A stretch of 64,000 nt of DNA from Chryseobacterium lathyri (GTDB lineage Bacteria > Bacteroidota > Bacteroidia > Flavobacteriales > Weeksellaceae): contig NZ_QNFY01000003.1 in NCBI RefSeq assembly GCF_003290185.1, positions 248,001-312,000 on the forward strand, read 5' to 3'. A model generated the notes under the pieces. It was given only the letters and a program-made list of their open reading frames with translations. It was not told the origin of the DNA and did not search any database. Below, piece after piece: positions 50,110-59,400 of the stretch (the first letter of the stretch is position 1; every line of letters starts with the position of its first letter). Both the position numbers and the translations under genes were made by a program.

Positions 50110-52022
50110 ACGGTTTACAGTATGCTTTAGATTTAATTGACCGCACCTTCTCAGGAGGAATCAGCCGCGCAAGAAATGAAACGCGGGGGCTGGATAATGC
50201 TGTCAATTCGGCTAACAATGGTATCGGCAGGCTGCGCGGCACAGGACAAAATACCTTCAGCAGTCTGGCTCAATATGCCAAAACCGCCGGAATTGCTATT
50301 CTGGCGGCCTTATCGGTGGGTGCGGTGATCAATTTCGGGAAAGAAATCACCGGCATTACATCCAAATTTGAGGGGATGGAAAATGCCATTGTCTTTGCCT
50401 CCGGTCAGGAGGGGGCAAAAAACATGTCTTTTCTGGATACTACGATAAAAGACCTTAATCTCAATATGGAATCCTCCTATAAGGGATTCCAGACGTTAAC
50501 AGGATCACTTAAAGGCACGGCGCTGGAAGGACAGGCTACCCGTGATATTTTTGAGGCCGTTGGAATAGCAGCCTCTGTGATGAACCTGTCAGCAGAACAA
50601 AGTGAGGGAGCATTTCTGGCACTTTCACAAATGGCTTCCAAAGGGAAAGTTTCGGCCGAAGAACTCAGGGGACAGTTAGGAGAAAGGATTCCGGGGGCAC
50701 TGGGAATTGCCGCCCGCTCTATGGGAATGACACAGGCTCAGTTTAATGAAATGTTAGACAGCGGTAAAATTATGGCAGAGGATTTTTTGCCCAAATTTTC
50801 AAAAGAGTTAAAAAATACGTTTGAGGGCGGTCTGCCGGCAGCGATGAACTCTATGCAATCTGCTATTAACAGGCAGGAAAATGCATTAACACAGTTCAAG
50901 TTGAAAACCGGTGAAACATTCCGCCCCCTGATTATCGGGGTACTGGATGCCGGAAATTTCCTTTTTGGCTTTCTCTCTGATATGATGAACTATACTGAGC
51001 CGGTAAGAAATGCACTTTCAGGAGTGGCAGAAGCTTTCGGGCCAGTATTAAATGCCATTAAAAACAACGGTTTTATTCAGTTTTCAGGAGATGCCAATTT
51101 TGCAAAATTGGCAATGGAAGGTATCGCCGGGGTGATCAGGTTTTTAACCCCGCTTCTGGAATTGCTTTTCAAAATTATCGGCGGTGTGGAATCGGCATTT
51201 AACTATGTCCGTAAAGCTTTAATGGAAAATATTACAGCAATGTATGAGTCGGGAAATGTGGCTCAGTTTCTTTCTAATATTATAGGGGTTCTAACATGGG
51301 TTTGGGAGCTTGTGGCTCCGGCGATCAGTTATGCAGGCGAAATACTGGGTGTTGTGATCGGGGTCGTTTTTAAAGCGGTAGACGCAATTCTCGGCGTTAT
51401 CAATGCTGTGTTGGAATGGGGCAAAAAAACAGTCTGGGTACAGCGGTTGTTACAGTCTTTTGTGGGGGTGGTTCATTCCGTATTCAAAAGCATTAAGGAT
51501 ATCGCGGTTAATATTTTAGGCGGTGTGGGAGATTTGCTGGTGGGAATATTTACTCTTGATACCGATAAAATAAAATCTGCACTTTCTAAAGGGTTTAATG
51601 CGGTAAAAGATACGGGATTGATGATTCCCAAAGCCATGAAAGGGGCGTATGAAGGCTGGAACAAAGAACTGGAAAAACCGATTAATAAGGCGGTTAAGAT
51701 CACCACTCAAAATAAGGTAACAACTCCCGCCGGAGTTTATCCTTCTGCCGGTCTGGCTTCTCCGGGCGGAAAACCTTCTGCCGCTTTGGACCCCGCAAGA
51801 GGAAAAGATGTAAAAGGGAAAAAGGATAAATCCAGAAATTCCTTATCAGGAACCGGAACCGGTGGGGAAGGTAAAAAAATGATATTCAATATTCAGTCTT
51901 TTGTAAAGGAACTGACCATTCAAACAACTACTTTAAAAGAGAATCCGCAGGAGATCCGCAGGATATTGGAGCAGATATTTAATGAAATGATTGCAGACAT
52001 AGAAATTAGAGCCAATGCGTAG
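50106..52022 (+). CDS. Tail tape measure protein
   Basis: 638 residues. The tape-measure N domain is clear (SKFEGMENAIVFASGQEGAK, then MASKGKVSAEELRGQLGERI and PGALGIAARSMGMTQAQFNE). Several hydrophobic stretches follow (GVIRFLTPLLELLFKIIGGV, WVWELVAPAISYAGEILGVV), as in tape measures that insert into the membrane. It sets the tail length; the 638 residues would fit a tail of about 95 nm at the usual 0.15 nm per residue. Confidence 0.85.
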   Translation: MNGLQYALDLIDRTFSGGISRARNETRGLDNAVNSANNGIGRLRGTGQNTFSSLAQYAKTAGIAILAALSVGAVINFGKEITGITSKFEGMENAIVFASGQEGAKNMSFLDTTIKDLNLNMESSYKGFQTLTGSLKGTALEGQATRDIFEAVGIAASVMNLSAEQSEGAFLALSQMASKGKVSAEELRGQLGERIPGALGIAARSMGMTQAQFNEMLDSGKIMAEDFLPKFSKELKNTFEGGLPAAMNSMQSAINRQENALTQFKLKTGETFRPLIIGVLDAGNFLFGFLSDMMNYTEPVRNALSGVAEAFGPVLNAIKNNGFIQFSGDANFAKLAMEGIAGVIRFLTPLLELLFKIIGGVESAFNYVRKALMENITAMYESGNVAQFLSNIIGVLTWVWELVAPAISYAGEILGVVIGVVFKAVDAILGVINAVLEWGKKTVWVQRLLQSFVGVVHSVFKSIKDIAVNILGGVGDLLVGIFTLDTDKIKSALSKGFNAVKDTGLMIPKAMKGAYEGWNKELEKPINKAVKITTQNKVTTPAGVYPSAGLASPGGKPSAALDPARGKDVKGKKDKSRNSLSGTGTGGEGKKMIFNIQSFVKELTIQTTTLKENPQEIRRILEQIFNEMIADIEIRANA

Positions 52023-52524
52023 AGCGAACAATGCCCAGGAGCTTGACAGGCTCCGTGCAAAATACAGGAATTTTAAAAGAACGGTCCCACAGAAAGCCGC
52101 AATTACAATGGTAAATTTTTTTAAACGGAATTTTAACGTGGGCGGCTTCGTTGATGTTCCTTTTCAGAGATGGAAAAAAAGCACCTATCCCGGAGCAAGA
52201 ACCACAATGGTGCGCTCCGGGAATACACGCCGCGAAATCAAAAAAATACAGGTTTCCGAGTCGCGTGTAGTGGTGGGAATCGGCAACCATAACCATCACG
52301 CAAAAATCCATAATGAGGGCGGGAAAATCTTCATAACCCCGAAAATGAGAAGGTTCTTCTGGGCCAAATATAAGGAATCGGGAAAGGAGTACTGGAAATG
52401 GCTTGCCCTTACTAAAAAAACACATATTGAAATCCCGCAACGAAAATTTATCGGCGAATCAAAAGCGCTTGAAAAAACACTGGACCGTATGATCGTAGCA
52501 GAACTTAGAAAAATATTGGAATGA
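52015..52524 (+). CDS. gpG-like virion morphogenesis protein
   Basis: 169 residues, basic. It contains DVPFQRWKKSTYPGARTTMV, NHHAKIHNEGGKIFITPKMR and, near the end, IPQRKFIGESKAL, the P-R-x-F-I-G motif of Mu gpG/phage virion morphogenesis proteins. It overlaps the tape-measure gene by 8 bases. Confidence 0.75.
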   Translation: MRRANNAQELDRLRAKYRNFKRTVPQKAAITMVNFFKRNFNVGGFVDVPFQRWKKSTYPGARTTMVRSGNTRREIKKIQVSESRVVVGIGNHNHHAKIHNEGGKIFITPKMRRFFWAKYKESGKEYWKWLALTKKTHIEIPQRKFIGESKALEKTLDRMIVAELRKILE

Positions 52525-53066
52525 GCATAAAAGGAATTGTATTCAAAGAAATATCCGGCCATTTGGAAGCACAGGTGGAGGAACTGATCTATATTGATAA
52601 AGACCGTGGGCAGGTTGAAAAGGAGAACATTGTCATGGTGCCAAAACCTGCCATTTTAATCGCTTTTATGCGTTTTGAGTGGTCAGACATCGGGAACGGA
52701 ATTAAAGAGGGAAAAGGAATCATTCGCGTACGTGTAATTTGTGAGAATTATGCGGAAAGTTACACCGGAAGTATAGACCAGGAGCAGGCACTGGCTTTCT
52801 TTGACCTGAATGAAAAAGTGGATGCTGCTCTGGAAGGGTTCAGCGGTACCCATTTCAGGGAAATGAAAAAGGTTTCTGACGAGGACGATCTGGATCATAA
52901 TAACATTATAGTAACGGTTTATGAATATGAAACCACCATTATCGACGATACGAAGGCCAACTGTTCTAAAATGGTAAAGGTAGATGCGGAGCCGGTTGTT
53001 AAATATGTTACAAAAGAAAACCTGCCGGAAAGGCAGGTTAATATTCAGTCGGATTTTATCTTATAA
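52521..53066 (+). CDS. Phage tail completion/terminator-like protein
   Basis: 181 residues, beginning MSIKGIVFKEISGHLEAQVE. It has alternating strands (GIIRVRVICENYAES, NIIVTVYEYETTIIDD) with a helix between, as in tail-terminator or neck proteins, but no motif is decisive. It is the last right-arm gene, overlaps its upstream neighbour by 4 bases and the end of a leftward gene by 11. Confidence 0.65.
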   Translation: MSIKGIVFKEISGHLEAQVEELIYIDKDRGQVEKENIVMVPKPAILIAFMRFEWSDIGNGIKEGKGIIRVRVICENYAESYTGSIDQEQALAFFDLNEKVDAALEGFSGTHFREMKKVSDEDDLDHNNIIVTVYEYETTIIDDTKANCSKMVKVDAEPVVKYVTKENLPERQVNIQSDFIL

Positions 53067-53268
53067 AACTGATCAGTACAGTATATTGATCGTTACTGGA
53101 GAATAATAAACAAAGGTCATCCTTATAATTATCCTCGGTATAAAAATCCATGAATTTTTCCTGATCACTAATTAGTTCCGGTACAACAATAAGTCTAACA
53201 GCTTGTTTACTTTCTGCAAACTCTATCTCCGCTTCTTTTTTTTCTCTTAAAGCTTCATCAAAGGTCAT
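53056..53268 (-). CDS. Small hypothetical protein at the phage edge
   Basis: 70 residues, cytosolic (MTFDEALREKKEAEIEFAES, then LIVVPELISDQEKFMDFYTE). It is convergent with the right arm and the first of four leftward genes at this edge. Its gene order and AT content are like those of accessory (moron) genes. No family known. Confidence 0.6.
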   Translation of the reverse strand: MTFDEALREKKEAEIEFAESKQAVRLIVVPELISDQEKFMDFYTEDNYKDDLCLLFSSNDQYTVLISFIR

Positions 53269-53292
53269 TTGTATTTTTTTTAGTAATTAATC

Positions 53293-53817
53293 TTATTTAT
53301 AATAATCTTTTGAAGTAGTGACTACAATTTTTGACTGGCCATTGGTTCCAACGGATAGCGCAGCCACATCAGATAAGAAACGGGTGGTAACAGTTTCTCC
53401 GGGTTTGATGTCCTTAAAGTTAATCGCACGGCTCCAGAAATTTACATAAAATTTGATAATATTTTCTGTATCGCCTAACAATTCTAATTTTGTAATGATT
53501 GGTTGCACATACCCCTTAGCCCTCTTTCCACTCCAATGTATATAAACAACCGCAGGTTTAGTATTTCCCGAAGTAATCTGTTCTACATACTTCCACTTTT
53601 GATTTAAAACGTCAAAATTTGTTTTATAACTTTCATCATCTACCAATCCTATTTTATAAAGTAAATCTGATACAGCTTGGAAATTATCACCTGCTTCAAT
53701 ATTGGTTATTAAGGTCTCATAATCATTTCCCGCAGCGGCATAAATGTCATCAGTGGTCAATGAAGTCTGAGAAAAAATTGTAATGGGGAACAATAAAAGG
53801 AATAATAATTTTTTCAT
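53293..53817 (-). CDS. Exported hypothetical protein at the phage edge
   Basis: 174 residues with a signal peptide (MKKLLFLLLFPITIFS, then Q). The mature part has AVVYIHWSGKRAKGYVQPII and ITKLELLGDTENIIKFYV, then an AALSVGTNGQSKIVVTTSKD end. It may be lysogenic-conversion cargo. No domain known to me; the next gene upstream begins close by (3 bases). Confidence 0.65.
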   Translation of the reverse strand: MKKLLFLLLFPITIFSQTSLTTDDIYAAAGNDYETLITNIEAGDNFQAVSDLLYKIGLVDDESYKTNFDVLNQKWKYVEQITSGNTKPAVVYIHWSGKRAKGYVQPIITKLELLGDTENIIKFYVNFWSRAINFKDIKPGETVTTRFLSDVAALSVGTNGQSKIVVTTSKDYYK

Positions 53818-53820
53818 AGG

Positions 53821-54021
53821 TTAAAGGTTTTTATAATGCCCTGTTCTTCTTATAATAAGCCAGATCGTTTCTTTTTCCAATGGAAGATACTCATCTGTTA
53901 ATAATTCTAAAGCATAATTGCTGTCATAATGCTTTTTGTCTGTATAATAAGCGAAGCGCTTGCGAATTCGTTCGTTTCGCTTAATAATTTTGTCCTGTTT
54001 TGTTTGTTTTACTTCTGCCAT
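53821..54021 (-). CDS. Small basic protein, HTH-like?
   Basis: 66 residues from MAEVKQTKQDKIIKRNERIR; the longer frame to 54096 would add a poor hydrophobic stretch. The protein is basic at the N terminus (KRNERIRKRFAYYTDKKHYD) and has helix-forming YALELLTDEYLPLEKETIWL, a pattern I associate with small flavobacterial phage transcription-linked proteins, but this is weak. It may be an accessory regulator. Confidence 0.55.
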   Translation of the reverse strand: MAEVKQTKQDKIIKRNERIRKRFAYYTDKKHYDSNYALELLTDEYLPLEKETIWLIIRRTGHYKNL

Positions 54022-54064
54022 AATTACAAAAATAGGAAGTAATCTCATTACGTGCAAGTTGGCG

Positions 54065-54370
54065 TTATTTCCGGCCAATATATTTATAATTCCCATAATA
54101 ATCGTTAAGCAAATCTATTATTGAAATAATAATACTATCTAATATAATTAGGGCTTTTTTATCGCTTACTTCGCCATCATTCATTCTAATCGGATTAGGT
54201 GTTTTCATAACCTTCTCATATAGTAACCTCAATCCTACTTTTAGTTCTTTATATTCAGTCTCTCTTCCTATTTCCTTTATAATATTAATTAGCTGAAGAT
54301 ACATCCACCTCCTGTCATTTTTCTGCAATGCTTCCAAGTCATTTATATGTTTCAGATAATCCATTCTCAA
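54065..54370 (-). CDS. Hypothetical helical protein, first gene of the edge cluster
   Basis: 101 residues, helical (INDLEALQKNDRRWMYLQLI, IILDSIIISIIDLLNDYYGN). A weak membrane or interaction helix is possible near the C terminus. It begins MRM; the start may be the first or the second Met. No further phage gene follows up to the structured RNA at 54450. Confidence 0.55.
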   Translation of the reverse strand: MRMDYLKHINDLEALQKNDRRWMYLQLINIIKEIGRETEYKELKVGLRLLYEKVMKTPNPIRMNDGEVSDKKALIILDSIIISIIDLLNDYYGNYKYIGRK

Positions 54371-54436
54371 AAGTAACTAAAATTTAGCATTATGAAATAC
54401 CGTAAAAATACGGGGATTTTTATTTCAAAAAATCAC

Positions 54437-54444
54437 TACATTTG
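54437..54444 (+). promoter_or_regulatory. Promoter -7 element ahead of the structured RNA
   Basis: TACATTTG is a perfect TAnnTTTG, about 7 bases before the likely 5' end of the RNA candidate at 54450. A short hairpin CCGTA/TACGG (54400-54413) precedes it. Confidence 0.55.
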
Positions 54445-54449
54445 ACCCA

Positions 54450-54660
54450 TAATTTTACGATAACACAAGCGTAAGCTATCATTTGGCTACAGAAAACTGC
54501 GAATCTTCTTTAATGCCCAGATCGATAGACTTACGCCCGTGCCTTCATACGGGTGCGGGCTGAGTCTTTCTGGCATTTGGTTCTTCGCAGTACCTCTGTA
54601 GCAGATTGATTTCGGTCCCGCACCTTTTGCATTTCCTGAAATTCTTAAGGTGTGAAAATT
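54450..54660 (+). ncRNA. Structured RNA candidate, 6S-Flavo-like
   Basis: In the 445-base gap without a gene, five perfect helices nest on one axis: GCTACAG/CTGTAGC (54486-54492, 54596-54602), CTGCGAA/TTCGCAG (54497-54503, 54584-54590), AATGCC/GGCATT (54512-54517, 54572-54577), AGACT/AGTCT (54527-54531, 54563-54567) and GCCCG/CGGGC (54535-54539, 54556-54560). The internal loops between them give the interrupted rod of 6S RNA. A last small helix (CGCACCTT/AAGGTGTG, 54619-54653) lies near the 3' end. The 6S-Flavo RNA, which binds RNA polymerase, is known from Flavobacteria. The 5' leader of the next gene is an alternative. Confidence 0.55.
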
Positions 54661-54815
54661 TGTAATAGAATAATAAAAATAAATACACTGCTAACCTTAT
54701 GAAAAGACATGATTTATCAGGCTAAATAAGCCTACCGTAAAAACCCCATACTAAAAATGTGGTATTCCCTGATTTGTGATTTACCACTTACTTTTAAATT
54801 CACATCAAATTTCAA

Positions 54816-56408
54816 ATGCGTATGAAAAAAACTTACTTCAGTGCACTTACCTTATGCACGTTAATTCATCTTTCTGCCCAACAGGTTCAATGGCAGAAAG
54901 ACATCAGATCCAATACACAGGATTTTTTAAGCCAGGTTACTACAACCATTGACGGACAATATTTAATAACTGGAAGCAGTATTCAGAGTAGTAAGCTTCA
55001 GACAGAAGGCAGTAAGCAGAACAATGGCTATGATTTTCATTTGGTAAAACTTGACCAACAAGGGACAGAGGTCTGGGAGAAATATGTATCCGGGAATAAT
55101 CATGATTATTTATCGGCAGCCGTTACCACTCAGGATGGAGGTAGTCTTATTGCAGGAACCAGCTATTCAGGTAAAGGCTTGGATAAAAAAGAAGATTCCA
55201 AAGGAGGTTCTGATATTTGGCTCATAAGACTTAATGAATTCGGGGACGAACTTTGGCAGAGAACCATTGGTACCCCGCAGGATGATGAAGCCAGATCAGT
55301 CATACAAACTACTGATCTCGGTTATATGATTGCCGGAAATATTCAAAACCCTAAAAATGGGTTAGGTTCCAAAGACGTCTGGATTGTAAGATTAGATAAA
55401 AACGGGAAAACAACCGGAGAAAATATTATAAGTGGTGTTGGTTTGGATGAAGTTGAGAAACTCATCCCTACGATGGACGGCGGAGCATTATTGGGAATTT
55501 ATTCCCGAAGCGGAATTACTAAGTATAAAAGTAATGCTCCCGCCCCATCGGCAGCCAATGTTACTTCAAAAAATACAGAGAATTACGGTGAAGGAGATTA
55601 CTGGATTATCAAACTTTCAAAAGAAGGAAAAGTAGAATGGGAAAAGAACTATGGAGGAAAAGGAGATGACCATATACGAACACTTTCTTTAACATCCTCC
55701 GGTTATTTAATTGGTGGAGAATCCAGATCCGAAAGGTCAGGGAATAAATCGGTAGGAATAGAAGAAGGAACTGATCTGTGGCTTATTTCCTTAAATGAAA
55801 AAGGTGAGGAACTTTGGCAGAAATCCTACAATTTTGGAAACAGGGATATTCTGATGGGAACCAGTGTCCTTCATTCAGCGGATGATAAATCTTCCAAAGG
55901 AATTCTTTTAGGAGGTTACACCCAGGCAGAAGGAAAGATACAGACTGATGATGAAACTTTTTGGATGCTCTACCTGAACCCAAGCGGGGAAGAACAATGG
56001 AGAAAGCATGTAAAAGGAGAATCCAGGAAAAGAGAGGAAAGACTATCTGATATAAAACTGAATAGAGACGGCTCTATCATTCTAGCTGGAACCAGTGCAG
56101 AAGAGCTTGGAAAAGAGAACTGGAAGATCGTAAAGTTAGGAGATAAGCAACTTGACCAGTTGATTGAAAAGCAGGACATCAAGATTTATCCGAATCCAGT
56201 TTCAGATTATGCTTATGTAGAAATAGGCTCCCAATTCAAGGAAGCTGATATTATGCTGTATGATATGGGAGGAAGGCAGCTACAGAGTTTGAAAACAAAG
56301 AATAAGGTGACTAAGATAAACACTCAGAATCTAATTCAGGGGGCTTATCTGGTGACGATAAAAACGGATAATAATAAAACGGCAAGTGCTAAACTAATAA
56401 AGAAATAA
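54816..56408 (+). CDS. T9SS-sorted beta-repeat protein, start of the toxin locus
   Basis: 530 residues: a signal peptide (start MRMKKTYFSALTLCTLIHLS), about six repeats of a SDIWLIRLNEFGDELWQRTI-type unit with GGxD between them (likely a beta-propeller), and a T9SS type A C-terminal domain from about residue 462 (KIYPNPVSDYAYVEIG, then GGRQLQSLKTKNKV, end ASAKLIKK). It should be exported to the cell surface by type IX secretion. It leads the operon-like series with the YD-repeat and RHS proteins (10-base gap to the next gene). Confidence 0.85.
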   Translation: MRMKKTYFSALTLCTLIHLSAQQVQWQKDIRSNTQDFLSQVTTTIDGQYLITGSSIQSSKLQTEGSKQNNGYDFHLVKLDQQGTEVWEKYVSGNNHDYLSAAVTTQDGGSLIAGTSYSGKGLDKKEDSKGGSDIWLIRLNEFGDELWQRTIGTPQDDEARSVIQTTDLGYMIAGNIQNPKNGLGSKDVWIVRLDKNGKTTGENIISGVGLDEVEKLIPTMDGGALLGIYSRSGITKYKSNAPAPSAANVTSKNTENYGEGDYWIIKLSKEGKVEWEKNYGGKGDDHIRTLSLTSSGYLIGGESRSERSGNKSVGIEEGTDLWLISLNEKGEELWQKSYNFGNRDILMGTSVLHSADDKSSKGILLGGYTQAEGKIQTDDETFWMLYLNPSGEEQWRKHVKGESRKREERLSDIKLNRDGSIILAGTSAEELGKENWKIVKLGDKQLDQLIEKQDIKIYPNPVSDYAYVEIGSQFKEADIMLYDMGGRQLQSLKTKNKVTKINTQNLIQGAYLVTIKTDNNKTASAKLIKK

Positions 56409-56418
56409 TAAACATCAA

Positions 56419-59400
56419 ATGAGAAAAATATTAATCCCGGCTGCTTTGTTGCTGATCAATTTTATGCAGGCACAGCAGTCTACTACCAATGCAACCCTAC
56501 CTAATATCATCCCGCCTTCCCCTACAGCATATGCACTGGGAAATTATGGGAATGTGCCTGTAGGACTTTTTACAGGATCACCCAATATATCAGTTCCTTT
56601 ATTTACCTATAAAACAGGAAATATTGATCTGCCTTTAAGTCTTTCCTACTCATCCAACGGGATCAAGGTAGATGAACTTTCTACCAATGTCGGTTTAGGA
56701 TGGAACCTAAATTTTGGAGGTGTCATTACCAGAATGGTAAGAGACCGGGCAGATGAAGCATCAACCCATATTACAACACCTGAAACGGTTAGCGGAGCTT
56801 ACACTAACCCGGTAACCAATCAATTTTTGTATACGGTAGGAAATGCCACCGATGCTGTAGATACAGAAGCTGACCTATATTCTTTTAACTTTAATGGTTA
56901 CTCCGGCAAGTTTTTTTATGATCAGGCTGGGCAGCCACATATTGTAGACCAGCAAGCTATAAAGATCGAAAAAACAGGCCAGGGCTTTACACTGACTGTA
57001 GAAAATGGTGAAAAATATTATTTTACCGAAACTGAGTCGACTGTTTATAGAAGTCAAGGAGACGGGCATTCCATACCTTCTGGTGCCGTGACTGCGTGGT
57101 ATCTTACCAAAATTGCGAATCCAAACGGAGATGAAATTTATTTCAATTACGAAGCTGGTACACTTGCCGAATATACTTCCTCGGAGTCACAGACTTTAAG
57201 AGTTTCTGTGGGGTATCCTGGGACACAACCTTCCTGTCAGTCGTCAGGCTATGCCCTTGCTCCATCTACCAGCCCAATAGTTAGCAATACCATGCAGGTG
57301 TCCGGAAAAAGAATTACTTCTATCAGTAGTAATAATACAGCTGACGGGTCTGTTACATTTGAATATGAAGCTAATAGTTCTGTCCTTGATGTGGATGGAA
57401 ATGTAAAAGTAAAAACAATCCGTCTCCTGGGCAGAAACGGGGAAATTGTAGAAAGTACTGGGTTTGATTATCTCAATACTGCTAATAAAAGAAATTTCCT
57501 CACCGGCATCACCTTTAAAGATCCCCAGAAAAAATACAGCTTTGAATATGATAACCCGCAGGATTTTCCAGAAAGACTTTCCAAAGCACAGGATCATTGG
57601 GGGTATTATAACAAAGCGTATAATGGCAATCTTGTTCCCAGGAATATCCCTGATTACGGGCTGTCAAAAATACCCTATGGAGGTGCAGATAAGGAGCCTA
57701 ATCCTCTTTATTCAAAACTGGGAATGCTGAAGAAAGTGACTTATCCCACTAAGGGTTATACCGAGCTAGAGTACGAAGGAAATACCTATTGGGGCGAGAA
57801 AACCATTATACCTAATCTCTATACTAACTATCTCGAAGTAGAAACCGATACCCAAATTGATGACCAAACTGTTGAACATACCTTTGTTTCAGTAATGGAT
57901 CAGCCCGTTACAATTAATGCGATGCTAACAGCTAATTCAATATCTCAATGCAGTAGCTTCGCAGGATCCGGACATTTTTCAGGGACAGTACAGATCAACC
58001 AGGGAAATATCTACCATTTAACAAGAGATAGCAGGACAATGAATATTTCTTTCAATGCTATTGCCGGAGAAACTTATACCATTAAGTTACATGCTGATTT
58101 TATGTGCAGTAATGTATCTGCTAATATATCCTATTTTCAGACTGCTCCACAGACCTTTTTTACCAACCTTGATACCGGAGGGGTAAGGGTAAAATCTACG
58201 AAAGACATTGATCCCGCTTCAAACATCCCCGTTTATAAGAGATATTATTATGCTCATAAAGATGATATTAACCATTCCTCGGGGCTTAAAGGCAATAAAA
58301 CGTATTATACGGATTTGGTTAAATGGGAAACCGTTTGTTACGGTGGTCCTGGATCTGGCACTCCCGGAGCATGTAACGGTATAGTAGAAAACTCTGATAT
58401 TGTCCTTTCTTCAAGCAGCCTAATGCCATTGTATGATACAGGAACAATGACCTGTCTTTATCCTTTTGTGACTATCAGCGAAGGGGGAGACAACTTTGAA
58501 AACGGTGGTGAAATGAAAGAATTTACCGTTCAAAGGGATGATCCCGGTTCCAATATATGGGGTCCCGGGGGCATAAACAGTGGTCCCTGGACCAATAAAG
58601 GCTGGAATAACGGTACTGAGCGGAGATCATTAACTTTAAGAAAAAATTCCGGTTCTTCAGTTTTAGATATTATCCAGGAGAAAGAGAATATTTATGAAAA
58701 AAATGATGCAGCCACGTTTGAGCTTAAAAATTTTATTGGTAAAAAACTCTATGATCCCGCGTGTGGAAGTTTTTCGCATCCTTATACGTGTACGGCAGCT
58801 GATGTAGGCATGCCTAATAACAAATGTACCGGATTAGCAGAAGGAACTTCGGTTAATCTTGCCAGTCTTGGAAATCTCAATATCAATGAATACAGGAATG
58901 TTTCTTACTGGCATTATTTAAAATCCCAAAAGACGACAGACTATTTAGAAGGTATTCCGGTAAAGACCGAAACAGAATATTTCTATAATAACCCTGCCCA
59001 TTATCAGCTAGGCCGCCAGAAGACGACCTTTGCCGATGGAAGAATCAATGAAACCAGCTATAGTTATGCCTATGAAAAAGGCAACCAGCTAATGATCGGT
59101 AGAAATATGGTAGGGATTCCTCTGGAAACTGTCACAAGCCAGACTATAGGTACTGCCACAAAAACATTATCAAAAACAGAAACGGTTTATCCGGCATCAT
59201 TACCTACTTCTGAGACAGGAAACCTGATCCTGCCACAGTTAGTAAAATCATATGATATTCCTAACGGAACAGCCACCTCTGAGCTGAAATATGATAAATA
59301 TGATACCAATGGAAATATCCTTCAGTACACAGAAAAGACAGGAACCCCTGTTGCAACTGTATGGGGATACGGTAATACTCAGCCTATTGCCCAGATCGAA

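Larger units (their letters stand above)
29540..54370. mobile_element. Mu-like contractile-tail prophage (late region only)
   Basis: About 25 kb of phage genes in two divergent arms from about 45.1 kb. The right arm holds terminase small and large subunits, a DUF1320-like protein, portal-morphogenesis fusion, tape measure, gpG-like and terminator-like proteins. The left arm holds protease, capsid, endolysin, sheath, tube, tail chaperone, hub, spike, wedge, fibres, a coiled-coil membrane protein and an ABC-GNAT/formyltransferase module. The mixture (DUF935-type portal, DUF1320, gpG with a contractile tail) is Mu-like. No integrase, transposase, repressor or replication gene is present, and no flanking direct repeat was found by eye, so the ends given are approximate. 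Confidence 0.85.

Noticed and set aside
29532..54450. Phage attachment-site direct repeats
   Set aside because: I compared the stretches around 29530-29600 and 54360-54450 by eye and found no repeat long enough to trust, so no att sites are given.
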